From Bretschneidera sinensis (Eukaryota; Streptophyta; Magnoliopsida; Brassicales; Akaniaceae): a stretch of DNA of 64,000 bases. Positions within the stretch are counted from its first letter, which is position 1. Each line of letters opens with the position of its first letter. The position numbers were made by a program, and so were the translations under genes. Shown here one piece after another: positions 1-12,524 of this stretch. The DNA lies in the NCBI GenBank assembly GCA_023935145.1, contig CM043704.1, positions 91,902,373 through 91,966,372 of the forward strand, read 5' to 3'. The notes beneath the pieces were generated by a model. It was not told the DNA's origin and searched no databases. It worked only from the letters and a program-made list of their open reading frames with translations.

Positions 1-459
1 TTGATGCTTATTTATAGTCTCTTGAAAATAACTAGTTGTTAGACACAACAACTACCCGTTAGGGTTAATGTTCTTTTGCCCATTGTTGAAAATTTGAATT
101 TTATAGTCGTTGGAAGTATTGCATCGAAATGCTCCACATATTGTGTCAACGTGTTCTAAGGTTTTTTTTAGTATTTATTCATACAGGTAAGCACTATTCT
201 ACCTAGAACAAAGCTTGGACTTTCTATCCAAAGGTGTCGACATGAAATCCCATTGGTTGATGAGATATTCTAGAAGTTGACTTCTTTGTCATTTATTCAT
301 TCAAGTGAACGCACACTTGAAATGTAAATTATCTAAAGCTTCAACTTCTTTGACCTTTTAAGGTTCAAAGCATATACCAATGTGATCTTTTTATACTCAA
401 AACTTAACAATGTTTGTGATTGAGGCCTTAGACCAACATTCTTTTATTTTATATGTTAT
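1..459. other. AT-rich intergenic DNA
   Basis: No coding frame of note and no repeat pair recognised. It may be older retroelement sequence, but nothing specific supports that. Confidence 0.5.
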
Positions 460-2095
460 TGATGCGCAAATTTTAAATGCTCGCAAGTGCACGAATCACA
501 AATAGTATTGCGATGAGTTTACTCTCGTGGTTGATCTCTCAAGGAATTGCAGTAGTTTAAATTCTAAATTATTTTCTTAAAATTACTGAAACAAACTCTG
601 ATATTAAATCCTAAACACTCTAATTAAAAAATTGGTGAAGAGAAAATTGAAATAAAAACAATTAAGTAAATTAAACAAAACGAATTATGAAGAGATGAGT
701 ATAATCAATGAGAACAATTGAGAGTTTAACTTGCTATCCAATCATGAATTAGAACATTTGGTGAATATAAAGAATTAATCAACATCAAGATTATTGTTAT
801 TTCCGCTAAGACTAAAGAATGTCATTGATCGTGTTTATTCTCAATTTATAACTAATTAATTAAAACTCATGGATCATGTTCATCAATTAATTAGTTAAAT
901 TAAGTATAAGGAAAACGCAGCCACCTAAATCACAATTTGATTTGAATCCTAATTTAAATTCCAATTCAAGAAAGCTTAATTAGGTCTAGATGATTTATCC
1001 TCAACCTAATCTCAAATATTAACCTTGACTATCAATAATAGATGACCAATTCACAAGCAATAATCAAAGGTATGAAGAATATTGAATAAGAAATAATATG
1101 GAAAATTTAATAAAACTAAATCCACCAAAATATCCAAAACAATCAAGGGAGCTAAACCAAACGCCCAATAATGCATTCAGCCGTTGATGTTTAAATCTCA
1201 ATCACATAATTCAAATACTAAGTTTACAAGCATATTGAAGGATAAAAGGAGCAAAGATATAATTTCTTCATGAATTACAAGATGAATCCTCAAAGTCTTG
1301 AAGTGATTGATCATCGTCTTCAATCTCTTAATAAGCCGTCTTGATGAAAGAAAGTGTCTCCTCCTTCTATCTCCCAAAACTCATCTTGATAATATCTCTC
1401 CAAGAACTGCCGTTGTCTCCCTTGGAACTGCCGTTATCTGAGTCTAAAAATTCCTATATATAGCTGTATGGAGACGGCTTTATATACAGAAAAGTCACCA
1501 TAGGGTTTCTGTTCAGGTCATGTGCTTCTGCTGTTGTCCAGGCCTGATTCTGCTACTGTCCAGTCCCGGTTCTGCTTGACATTTGTTTACTAAAACTGCT
1601 ATAACTTTCTCTAAAAAAATCATATTTACGAGCTGTAAAATTCTCCAGAAAATAGACATCCGGATATTTCCAATAATATATAGCTCATCTCCTAGTTTTT
1701 CCTAAATCAATACAGTTTAATCCGCAAAAATGACATTTCTGCCACACTGAAATCACGCATAGCCTAACCTTTGTCCACTAAAACTGTCATAACTTTCTTT
1801 AGAAAAATCATATTTATGAGCCGTAAAATTTTCTAGAAAATAGACATCTAGATCTTTCAAAAAATATATGGCTCATCTCTTGATTTTTCCTTAATCAATA
1901 CGGTTTAATCCGCAAAAAATAACTAATTTGTACAGACAATTCTGGCAATTCAGTGAAACTCCTTTCCAAATGCTTGTGAACCTGTAAAACAACGAAAAAC
2001 AACTCAAAGTAACAAATTTCTAAGCTAAACATATAAATAAATACTTGAAAAACATACAAAATACAGGACATATATTCGTTCATTAGTTATCATCA
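460..2095 (-). mobile_element. Probable solo LTR of a Ty3/gypsy-like element
   Basis: The stretch begins TGATGCGCAAATTTT and ends ...CATCA, matching inverted ends. The left end (GCTCGCAAGTGCACGAATC) resembles the edge motif of large plant gypsy LTRs. The interior holds a diverged tandem repeat (1578-1740 and 1769-1922). No clear 5-bp TSD is seen (gttat versus aaagt), no primer-binding site flanks it, and orientation is a guess. Confidence 0.4.
1578..1922. repeat. Two-copy diverged tandem repeat inside the putative solo LTR
   Basis: 1578-1740 and 1769-1922 share an ordered string of motifs: taaaactg.yataactttct, aaaatcatatttaygagc, gtaaaatt, agaaaatagacatc and aatcaatacrgtttaatcc. Divergence suggests an old duplication within the LTR. 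Confidence 0.7.
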
Positions 2096-3329
2096 AAAGT
2101 GAACAAAAAATGTTTCCTCAATTCTTAATTATCTTCTTTTATCCATATCATTGATCTTTTGACAATACGGATGATATAGAGTTTTCTAAGTTTCGATGGT
2201 TTTGTGTGAAAATTCCTTACTTAAATTGATAAATGTTGTTTTTCCTTGATTAAGAAATGATAACAACAAAAAAGACCAAACCAAACACTCATTCATGTGG
2301 TCCAATAACCATATTCTTACATAAATGTTTAGTTTATTCTTAAAAAGGTAAATTTTCAAAAAACTTAATTGGTTTGGGTCATTTTCACTTACCTCTTTAT
2401 TTGGAAAATGATAAAAAGCTCTTTTATCATATTCACAATTTGTTACTTTCGTTACCTCTTTTCGTTAGAAATTTTGTTAGTCAATTGTTAATAATTTGGT
2501 CAAACATTCTTCAAACTAAAAAAAAAAAATCACTTAGAAAACTTACAATAATAATTTTCAAACTTAAATTTTGTATTAAAATAAAAATAATCTTAATTTT
2601 AACATAATTACACCAATAATTATCAAATATTATTTTTTTATTAAACAAAAATAATCTTATTTTTAACATAAACAATAATTATTCTTAATTTTTAGACAAG
2701 TGCAACAAAAAGTTGCACCAATTGATTAATCAAGAATAAAAGAACAACAAGAAAACAAAACAAGTAAAAACATTAAACCATAATAATCTAAGAAAAATTT
2801 AAAAAAATACCAAACACAGACAATGGCCAAAATAAAAATCTAAGCCAAATATGGTATGAAGTATGTATTCAATCATATACTTTCAAATATGCAATGCCAA
2901 AATAAAAGTCTCATCTACTGCATATCTCTGGCAATAAATTAAATCTATCTTTTCATACTAATATTTGACTTTTACATTTAAGACGTTTGGTGCTGGAATT
3001 AATACAACTTAAATACATCTTTTTAAATCTCTATAAGATAAAAAAAAAATTGGATTAAATCCAACACCAAACATCGTTGTTTTCATTGAATCACTAAATA
3101 GTTCGTGGAATGGTTAAAGACAATTTTGAATCCAAATATATATTACAAATACTCTAGATTGGCATCGACATGTAGTTGCATCAATGTTTGGCATTATACA
3201 ATTGGACTTCAATTCTGTACTAATTCAGCTTCTAATTTCTAATGATTGAAAATACAATAAGAATATGTTACATCAACTCCCAATTTGTTCTAAATAAAGC
3301 AATTTTGTGAATATATTAGTTGTTATAAG
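2096..3329. other. AT-rich intergenic DNA without recognised features
   Basis: Very AT-rich, with long A and T runs (for example 2519-2529 and 3041-3051). The only open frames are short and compositionally random. Nothing specific seen. Confidence 0.5.
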
Positions 3330-5227
3330 TGTTGAGATTTTATTTCAAAAATTTATTTACTCAAATTTTAGGTAAAAAAACACAACCATAATAATTAAAT
3401 AGATAAAACAAAAAAAAGATTAAAAATACTAAGAGTTTATATGGTTCGACAACGCCTCTACATACGTCCACCAACAAACTCAATGCTTTGTTAATCTTTA
3501 ATCACAACTTTAGGAATAACAAAATTACTAAACTCTCATTACTTCACAACCCAAAATCCCTAATACACACAAAACTCTCAATTTAACTTTCTTTGTAAGT
3601 GCACCCTCTACTTACAATCCAAAACCTAAATATACCCAAAGCTTTTAACCTGCCTTTAGTAGTAAACCCATTTGATTTACAATATATATTAGAATTATGA
3701 GTGTGTATCAAACTTTCTTTAGTACCCCTTTATATGAAGGATATTTTCTTAATTCTATTAAGAAAATAACAACAACATAGGAAACTGTTTCTACTATTAG
3801 AACAAGCAACAATCTAATAACAAACTACTACTAGAACAAGCAACAATCTAATAATAAACTACTACTACTTCTACTAGAAAATGCAACTATAAAATAGAAA
3901 GCTCATTTTCCCAAACTAATTAGAAGTCTTCCGTATAGGGATTCGAGCCAAAATCCTAACAATCTATATCTTGGCTCAAATTCTCCACCTTATCATCAAA
4001 TTCTATTTTCTTATTTGGTTAGTGCGATCCTTCCTTTTGGTCATTCTATCTCATCCGCTTACTTTTTTGAAGCAACTATTTTCTCATTCAACACTTACAA
4101 GTTTTCTTCGTTCATGGCATCTCTCATCTCTACCTTTGAACCATCAAGAACTTTCATCTCATTATCCTCATTAGTTTTTTTATTATCACTTTTATTTATT
4201 CTACTCAAATCCTCCAAGTCTTCCATCATGGTATTGTTTTACAATTATGTGTGTTCTATTTTCTCATTATAGATGCACTATTTATTTGAAAAATCTAGAG
4301 ATTTGGAACTTGATTTTTCCTTCTCCTTTCTTGAAGTGCTCCACTCCCTCTCTTTGTCATGCTCATCACTCGATATATTCACAAACAATTCTTCATCCTT
4401 GACCACACTTAGCCTCTTCAACTTATCTCTCTCTAGAGTTTCCGCAGGAACCTCCCCATCTATCCAAACTTCCTTCATATCATTAACATCGTGACTATTT
4501 CATCTTCTTCAGGTGGCAAGTATTCATCTTCTGCCAATATATTACTCTACAAATTAGTGATAACGGAATTGAAAAAGACTAATATACAAACCATCACCCA
4601 TCCTCTTTCATCAAATATCTCAATATTAGCAATGCATATTCTTTTTATTTTTGCCATAGAACCACAACTCTGATACCACTTGTTGGGATTTTACTTCTAT
4701 ACCCACCTACTCAAATTTTAGGCAAAAAAACATAACCACAATAATTAAATAGGCAAAATGAATAAAGAGTAAAAAAAAGAATTAATGTGGTTTGACAACC
4801 TCTTTGCCTACGTCCACCAACAAACTCAATCCTTTATTAACTATATCACAATTTTAGGAAGAACAAAATTGTTAAACTCTCGGTACCTCACAAGACAAAA
4901 GTCTAAATACACTCAAAGCTCTCAGCTTAACTCTAACTGTAAGTGTTCTCTATTTGACAACCCAAAACCCAAATAAATCCAAAACTCTCAACCACCTCCA
5001 GTGTAAACCCTCTGATTTAGTACCCCTTTAATATAGAGAATATTTTACTAATATTACTAGGAAAATAAAAACAATAATTTAATAAACTACTTTTACTACT
5101 AGAACAAGCAACAATCCAATAGGAAATTACTACTACTCCTGCTAGAATAAACAATTATAAATAAGAAATCACTTTTCCCAAACCAATTAGAAATCCTCCT
5201 AATGGGAATTTGAGTCAAAATCCAATA
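3330..5227 (-). mobile_element. Small non-autonomous LTR retrotransposon (minus strand)
   Basis: Two related long direct repeats, 3330-3961 and 4681-5227, flank a 719-bp interior. Both start TGTTGRGATTTTA and share tactcaaattttagg and tacgtccaccaacaaactc. Just inside the right copy, 4668-4679 read on the minus strand is TGGTATCAGAGT, the plant initiator-Met tRNA primer-binding site, which fixes orientation. The left edge ends CTAACA; the right edge looks mutated (CCAATA). Flanks are ataag and gtaag, a one-mismatch TSD. The interior is too small for gag-pol, so the element is non-autonomous. Confidence 0.75.
4278..4478 (-). pseudogene. Degraded acidic ORF inside the small LTR element
   Basis: A 66-codon minus-strand frame, MKEVWIDGEVPAETLERDKL and a Lys/Glu/Ser-rich remainder, lies in the element's sense orientation. 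It could be a remnant of gag or of captured sequence; no motif identifies it. Confidence 0.3.
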
Positions 5228-7449
5228 GTAAGAACATGTTACAAATTCCTAATTTTTTTTAAATAAGGTGATATTTTAAACTACTTTATTTTTGCTAAAT
5301 ATAAGATATTTTTTCAAAGATGATCACCCCTATAAAACAAAAGAAGATGATGATAATGATAAAAATCTTCACTATTTTAAATATATATTATACTGGTAAA
5401 TAAATTTTAAGGGAGCTTTTAAATATTTTAATTAGTTCAAAAATATATTACAAACTTTTTAAAAAAATATATTTTGCTAAAATGAATAAGGAAATGTATT
5501 TTTAAAAAACCATCATTTTCTAATTAATAAAGATTAAGACAAACTAATTTGCAATCTTCCACCGAACGTATTGGGATTTTTTTTGTAGTGTTAATTAAGA
5601 TAATTTAAATATTTAATATACCTTTCATTGACCTTATTAATATATAAGAAAAATATATGTAACTTTCTATTATATGTATGATTTAACATTATAGCGATAA
5701 TAAGTAACTACCATCTTGGAAGAGGGAAAAGGAAAATATATGAAGAAAAGTGAATTGAAAATAAGAAAATATTACATACAATGGGTTCAATATACATAAA
5801 AAAAAAACTAATATCTTACGGGTTTGACATTAAATTTGCTACGAAATTTTACATATTTATTTTTTAATATTTAAAGGAGCATTATATTATTTATGTTAAA
5901 GAAAATTAATTATATTTTAACATAGGAAAATTAATTTTTGAACTCAAGAATTTATTTTATTGAAATTTTAAATGAAAATAAAAATTAGGAGTGTAAAGTC
6001 AATTACTAACTTCTGTATTTTGATTGAATAGACATGTATATTTAAGACATTAGGTACAGTTTTTGTTTTTTTAATCTATATATGCATATGGAAAAAATAA
6101 AATCAAATGTAGAAAGAAAAAAGGAAAAGCAAAGAAAGGAAAAAAGAAAAGAAAAATAAAAAGAAGCGCAGTTTCCGAGTAAGATAAATGTTTTTTTCTT
6201 TAAAAAAGTACTTGTTTTATGATCATACTAATTAATAGGAATGAAATTCTTCTTTAGTAATGTTGAGGTGATTCATTATTGATAACTACCATTTAAGTGT
6301 TGTTTGGGTTTAGCTTTAAGCTAATTTAAATCAATCAATTGTATGTATAATCTAGTATATAAACGTGATAACTTTCGAGAATGTATTAATATTTCAATTA
6401 CTAATTCATAAAAAAAAATCTCGATTACTGAAGAACATCCTATCCTAAAGTATTACTTTACACTTCAAGGATGTATGCATGATATCAAAACTTTAAAATG
6501 TTTTATATAAACTTGTTAATTTTGAAATAAATGGATTGTTATACAAAAATTTTCAATTAATTTAAAGTGGGAAAAGGAAATGGGATAGTTGAGCAAAACA
6601 AATTTGACATATCACAATTGTCAATAGTTTAATTTTTAAGTTGCATACTAAAAAACAAAACTTTCTGTGTTTACTGATTTATGTGATCAATGACGAAGTT
6701 GTATGTATTAATAAGATTATGAATGACCGTACATAAATTTTAAAGTTTTAATTTTTTAACCTAAAAATATTTTAATGTTTGTTTATCATTTTTTAAACTA
6801 CAGCCAAACATTAATTATTCGCAACTTCACCTTGGTTGTCCCAAATATCAAATTCTAGATCACTTGCTATTATTTTATTAGTTTAAGTTTGTTTTTGTAA
6901 AAAGAAATTCGATTTGATTTGACATTATGAAAATAATTACATTTTTTGCCTCTCTAATAAAGAAGAAGAAAACAAAATATTTTAAATCATTTATTAATTT
7001 ACACATAAATGCAAAGTCACAATAACCACATATGATTAATTTATTTTTTTTAAAATATTTTTATATTTTTAATTTTATTAATTTAATTTTAAATATTTTT
7101 TTATCCAATAAAATTCAAGTTGAAAATGAGCTCGAATTGATAATATCAAAATCCTTTACCTTCAGGATTTCGACTAAAATGTGAAGTGAGAAACATGTAC
7201 ACATGTACTCATGTTAGTCTATTTTACTTTCTTAAATATAATGGAATAAATTCAAATCCGATTAGATAAATTGTATTGAGTAAAAAAATCCAATATTAAC
7301 TTAGGAAGAAAAAAATCAAATTTTAACCCAGAAAAGTACCAAAAACCAACCTAGACAAGAAAAGGGCGACAGAGAGAAATACTTACGCTACCACCATTCT
7401 ACCAGACACCACGCGTACTTACCTGTCTATTATTACTACTACTCCTCTC
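5228..7449. other. AT-rich intergenic DNA upstream of TOR
   Basis: Strongly AT-rich with a purine-rich block (A/G) at 6107-6166. No open frame with recognisable content, no repeats with clear ends. The proximal part may contribute to the TOR promoter. Confidence 0.5.
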
Positions 7450-7592
7450 TCCTTACCTGCCTATAAATCTACAACGATCTTCTACTTTATTCTTCGATGC
7501 CTTGAAGTGAAAAGATTTTAATTATGGATATGTAAATTATAGTGTGACCGAGGGAAGCGATTAGGGTTTAGGGTTTGAGGTAGAGACATTCA
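7450..7592 (+). promoter_or_regulatory. TOR: TOR core promoter and 5' leader
   Basis: A TATA-like tataaat lies at 7462-7468, so transcription would be expected to start near 7490-7500 (inference). The leader contains tagggtttagggttt (about 7562-7576), the reverse complement of the AAACCCTA telo-box common in promoters of growth-related plant genes. Upstream, 7372-7460 is richer in C and T than the AT-rich DNA before it. Two upstream ORFs lie between the TATA-like box and the TOR start codon. Confidence 0.5.
7497..7535 (+). promoter_or_regulatory. Two minimal uORFs in the TOR leader, one containing ATGTAA
   Basis: uORF1 is ATG CCT TGA at 7497-7505. uORF2 is ATG GAT ATG TAA at 7524-7535, whose second ATG forms the start-stop element ATGTAA at 7530-7535. 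The TOR ATG follows 57 bases later with no further upstream ATG. The reading is direct; whether both uORFs are in the mRNA depends on the true transcription start. Confidence 0.55.
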
Positions 7593-8900
7593 ATGGCCTC
7601 CACGTCGCAGTCCCTCCGTTTCTGTGGGCCAGCCTCCTCCTGCCCCGGCGGCGGCAACTTCGACGCTCCCAACCGAATCCTCGCTGACCTCTGCACCCGC
7701 GGCAATCCTAAGGTAAAAATTTAAAAGACTGAACTGATTTCCCTCTCACTGACTTTCTGTTTGTTTACATTGAAAATGAAGTTATTTGCTTTAGTTTGCT
7801 CTCCTGAGCTTTTTTCCTTGACAATTAAGAGAATTGAGTGTTGATTGTTTAATATTTTTCGTGCTAGTTTATTTTTCCTTTTAAAATTTGAACTTAACTC
7901 TCTTACTAGTATGTTTTAAGCGAATTGTAAACTATCTTTGGTGTAAACAGGAGGGAGCTTCATTAGCGTTAAAGAAACATTTGGAGGAAGGAGCGCGTGA
8001 ACTTAGCGGGGAAGCTTTCTCCCGATTCATGGATCAATTATACGATAGATTTTCAAGTTTACTAGAAAGCAATGATGTCGCGGAAAATTTGGGGGCTTTG
8101 AGAGCCATCGATGAGTTGATAGACGTGGCATTAGGGGAGAATGCAACTAAGGTTTCTAAGTTCTCGAATTACATGAGGACTGTGTTTGAAGTGAAGCGTG
8201 ATCCAGAAATTTTGGTGCTTGCTAGTAAAGTTCTGGGGCATCTTGCTCGGGCAGGTGGAGCAATGACTGCGGATGAAGTAGAGTTTCAGGTTTGTTTGGT
8301 GGTTTTCATGGCTTCATGGCGCGGTCATTTGGTTGTAGTAGCTGATATATGTTGTTGTCTCAGGTCAAAATGGCACTGGATTGGCTTCGTGGGGATAGAG
8401 TAGAATATCGCCGTTTTGCTGCTGTCTTAATCTTGAAGGTAAGTGCTACATTTTTCTTTTTTGTCCGCAATTATCTTCTAGCCTTAATTTGCATTTTGGT
8501 GAGGGTGTGATGAATAGTTTTGGATTATGGATTCGTTGAGCTGATTTGTGTTGGGTAAAATAAAAAGAAATCTATTAAAAGTTTAGGCTCCTGAACGTCT
8601 GGCATGAGAATTTTAGTTTGTTTAGGTTGAAATCCTCGTTCAAATGTTTTCTTTTTCTTATTTTTTTGGGTTATGGAACTTCGCACTGAAGATATTTGTA
8701 TATTTATTTATATTTTTGTTGCTGTAGGAAATGGCAGAAAATGCTTCCACTGTTTTTAACGTTCATGTACCTGAATTTGTTGATGCCATCTGGGTTGCAT
8801 TGAGAGATCCACAATTGCAGGTTCGAGAGCGGGCTGTTGAGGCATTGCGTGCTTGCCTTCGTGTTATTGAAAAGCGCGAGACACGCTGGCGAGTGCAGTG
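7593..8900 (+). CDS. TOR: TOR exons 1-4 (N-terminus and first HEAT repeats, codons 1-236)
   Basis: Exon 1 is 7593-7712, exon 2 is 7951-8289, exon 3 is 8364-8438 and exon 4 is 8728-8900. The first 40 residues are a low-complexity Ser/Gly/Pro leader typical of plant TOR. Exon 2 ([13 protein letters not shown]...) begins the armadillo/HEAT superhelix, which binds RAPTOR in TORC1. Exons 3 and 4 carry the strongly conserved [18 protein letters not shown] and [18 protein letters not shown] helices. Exon 4 ends in phase 2 inside the Trp codon of VQWYYRMF. Introns 1-3 are short (238, 74 and 289 bp) and hold nothing recognisable. Confidence 0.95.
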
Positions 8901-11900
8901 GTTAGTTTATAGTTTCTCAGAACCATATGAATTAACAATAGTCAGTTAATGTGTGTGGCATTTGGAAATTCTTTCCAAAAGAAAAAGAAAATTAGAGAAT
9001 AGGAATGTGTGCATTGAAGTTTCCTGGAGTGGGTACATGTAGCACTTCTGTCTTTAATTTTACTATTTACTATTCTGCGATGTTGCTTTATTTGGTTATC
9101 CTTAGGCTGATTTTAATCTTTCAACTTTCGGTGGATTTGGAATTTGAAACCGGACAATAGTCACCTCAAATTGGCTCTCTCTTTCTCACATGCATATAGA
9201 CAGATTTGATAAATATCCATTTACATGAATACATCAGAAACGGTTTAGGAAGCCATCCTGTCTCTTCGTTGGCATGAAAATGTTACATGTATTCCCAATC
9301 TGTAGGCTCTTATTTTAGGTGTGGAATATATGGATCCCTATCAGGTGTGTTCTAGGTGCAGTGCAATGCAAAATAAAAAGGACGAGCAAATGTAACAAAG
9401 GCAGAACTATTGAAAATTGGCCATTGCACAACTTGGAAGTTCTTTTCATGATATTTCTATTTTGTATCTCGTTACGTTTATGTAATTTGAAAAGTGAAAT
9501 CATTCTAGTTACCTGTCTTATTGCTAGACTGAACAGTGACATGTGCTTGCGCATAGTGATCACAACGCAAGATATAATAAACAAGTGAAAATACAATGAA
9601 ATAGCTGCACAAAATAGAGATTATACATGTAAAAATTAGTACTAAGTTGCATGTAATTGGTGGCTCTATTGACTATATTCTTGCATAATGGTTCTTTATT
9701 TTTGGTGCTTACTTCTTTACTTTGAGGCGGTGTCGCGTTAAAGGCGAACCTTAGTGAGAGATAAAGAAACTCTTCTTGGTTCTTGTGTCCTTTTGAACAA
9801 TGGGGAGATTTCATGGAATGTGTCTTTCACTCGGAATGTTCAAGATTGGGAGATTGAAGAGGTGGAGAGGTTTTTGGATACCTTGTATAGGGTTAAGATA
9901 GACGTGGCTAGAGAGGATTTAATGAGGTGGAGGCCTAACCTATTCAAAGGCTTCGAGGTGAAATCCTTTTTTAAGTGTCTTCTTGGTCGGGTGAGTGTGG
10001 AAGGATCTCCAAATTTTCCGTGGAAAGCTATTTGGTGCCCAAATGCCCGGAGGAAGGTGAGTTTTTTTTTGTATGGGAAGCTTCTTGAGAAAAGATTCTT
10101 ATTATAGACAACTTACAAAAAACGAGAAAAATTCTTATGAATATGTGTTATTTTTTAAAAAATTGTGTCGAGTCCGTTTTTCATCTTTTATTGGAGTGCC
10201 CGTTGGCTAGAATCTTATGGGAGATGGCTTATAGGATTTTGGGGGTTTCTTGGATGGTTGACAGCACGGTTAAAGATGAAATGTGGGCTTGGAGCAGATT
10301 ACGCTCCAAGAAGATTAAGAAGGCCTATTTGTTAATTCCTCTGTGTATTTTTTGGATTGCGTGGATTGAAAGGAACCATAGAGTGTTTGAGGGTACAAAG
10401 AAGCCTTTAGATGTTATTAGAGATAGATGGGTTAATACCTTTAGTTTTTGGTTTAGAAGTAACGCTTTTGTAAATGTGAAAGACTTTTTGGATTTTGTGG
10501 ACCTTATCTCTTGTAATTTGCCTTTGACTTTGAGTTGCACCCTTTGGTGCCGTTTAATAAATTCATTTATTAATAAAAAAAGCAAATCTTAGTAAAAGTG
10601 TTTTGATTCCTATTGGTGAGGGGGTTAACGGAGATTTGCTTGCAAATATATTGGGTTGTGAAGTCGGATCCCTCTCTTTTACTTATTTAGGACTTCCTTT
10701 GGGTGCTAAATTCAAAGACGAGTGTGTGGGTTCCCATTGTTGAAAGATTTGGGAAGAGACTTGCCGATTGGAAGAGCCATTACCTCTCTAAGTCGTCTAA
10801 CTCTCATCAAAAGCACCCTTTCGAGCCTTCCCATCTACTTTATGTTGCTTTTTCCTATTCCATGTGAGATTGCCAAGAGATTGGAAAGAATCCAAAGGAG
10901 ATTTCTTTGGGGTAACATGTGGGAAGACCACAAATACCACTTGCTGAGGTGGGGTGTTATTAATCAACCCATTGATCGTGGTGGTCTTGGGATTAAGTCC
11001 TTGGTTCTTTTCAACAAAGCTCATCTAGAGAATTGGCTTTGTAGATTTGTGATGGAGAAGGATCAATTGTGGCATAAGGTTATCGTGGCCAAATTTGGGG
11101 TGGAGCATAATGGTTGGACTTCTAGGGGGAGGCGTGGTACTCATGGTGTTGGGGTGTAGGGTGGATTAGAAAGGGTTGGAGTGACTTTCTTCCTTATGTC
11201 CTCTTTGAATGTGGCAATGGGAGCGACATTTGGTTTTGGTATGATGTTTGGCCAGTGACATTCTGTTGAAAGATCAATTTCCGGAGGTTTTTGCCCTTGC
11301 TAGAGATAAGGAGGCTTTGGTTTGCTCTTGTTTGAGTTTCAATAATGAGGCAATTGTGTAGGAAATAACCCTGAGTCAGAATGCTCATGATTGGGAATTG
11401 GCCAGTATGGATCATTTTCTTGAGAATATCTATAAGGAGAAAGTAAACTTGCTAGATGATGACAAGGTTAAATGGAAGTTGAATTTGAGTGAAACATTTG
11501 AGGTTAAGTCTTTTTACAAGACTCTTCTCTCGAATGGAAGTACGAAGGGCAAGGATAACTTAACTTGTAGAGTGATTAGGAAGAACTCAGCTCTTTCAAA
11601 GGTTTCTTCTTTGCTTGGGAGGCTGGTTGGGGTGGCATCCTCACGATTGACAATCTCCAAAAAAAAAAGGGAAGGTGTTGGTCAATAGATGTTATTTGTG
11701 TAAAGAGGAAGTCAAATCTATCTACCACCTTTTTTTGGGATGCTTATTCACTAGGTATATTTGGGAGATGGCTCTTAGTATGATGGGTATTCTTTGGGTG
11801 GCTACGGACTCGGTTTAAGATGAGGTGTGGGCATGGTATGGATTGAGAGGATCAAAGCAAAAGAAGAATGCATGTTGCTTGATCCCTCTTTCCATTTTTT

Positions 11901-12490
11901 GGGTCATTTGGCGTAAACGAAATAGAGAGCTTTTGATGACTAGGAAAACCCTTAGCCACCGTCAAGGATACTTTTGGGTTTTGGGTTAAGGGGATTTTTT
12001 TTGTAAATGATGAAGATTTCTTAGACTTTACATAGACACTATCTTGTAGATAGTTTTTTGTACATGGGTGGCACCCCTTTGGTGCCTTTGATTAATATAT
12101 TTTTTTACTTATAAAAAAAACATTCTTGCATAATGGTTTTTGATTGTGTTAGATCATGAAGAAGCAATTAAGGTATGTTCTTGGGCTTTGATGTTCTTAC
12201 AGCTGCTGTCTTCTAGTCCCGGAAATTTTTACAGATTTAAATTCAAATTATTGCTTTCTATTGTAAAGTGTGTAGAGTTCTAGATCATTTGTAGTGCTGA
12301 ATTGCTCAAAATTGTGTGTGAAGATGCTTGGTGGGTGTGACTGGACATTGTCTTTAGTTAATGACTCAAGTGATGATGGTAAGAGGCATGTTCTATGGAT
12401 GGATGTAACGGTGTCTGTAATGGTTGCGAGGACACTGGTCTGATTTTATTTGTTAGTGAGAGGTTGGAATGCAATGGATTTTTTGCCGTC

Positions 12491-12524
<34 letters not shown>

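Noticed and set aside
7888..8403. Open frame of 171 codons starting in TOR intron 1
   Set aside because: It is exon 2 plus in-frame intron sequence at both ends. The exon 2 acceptor (7950) and donor (8289) fit the TOR alignment, and the extra residues do not.
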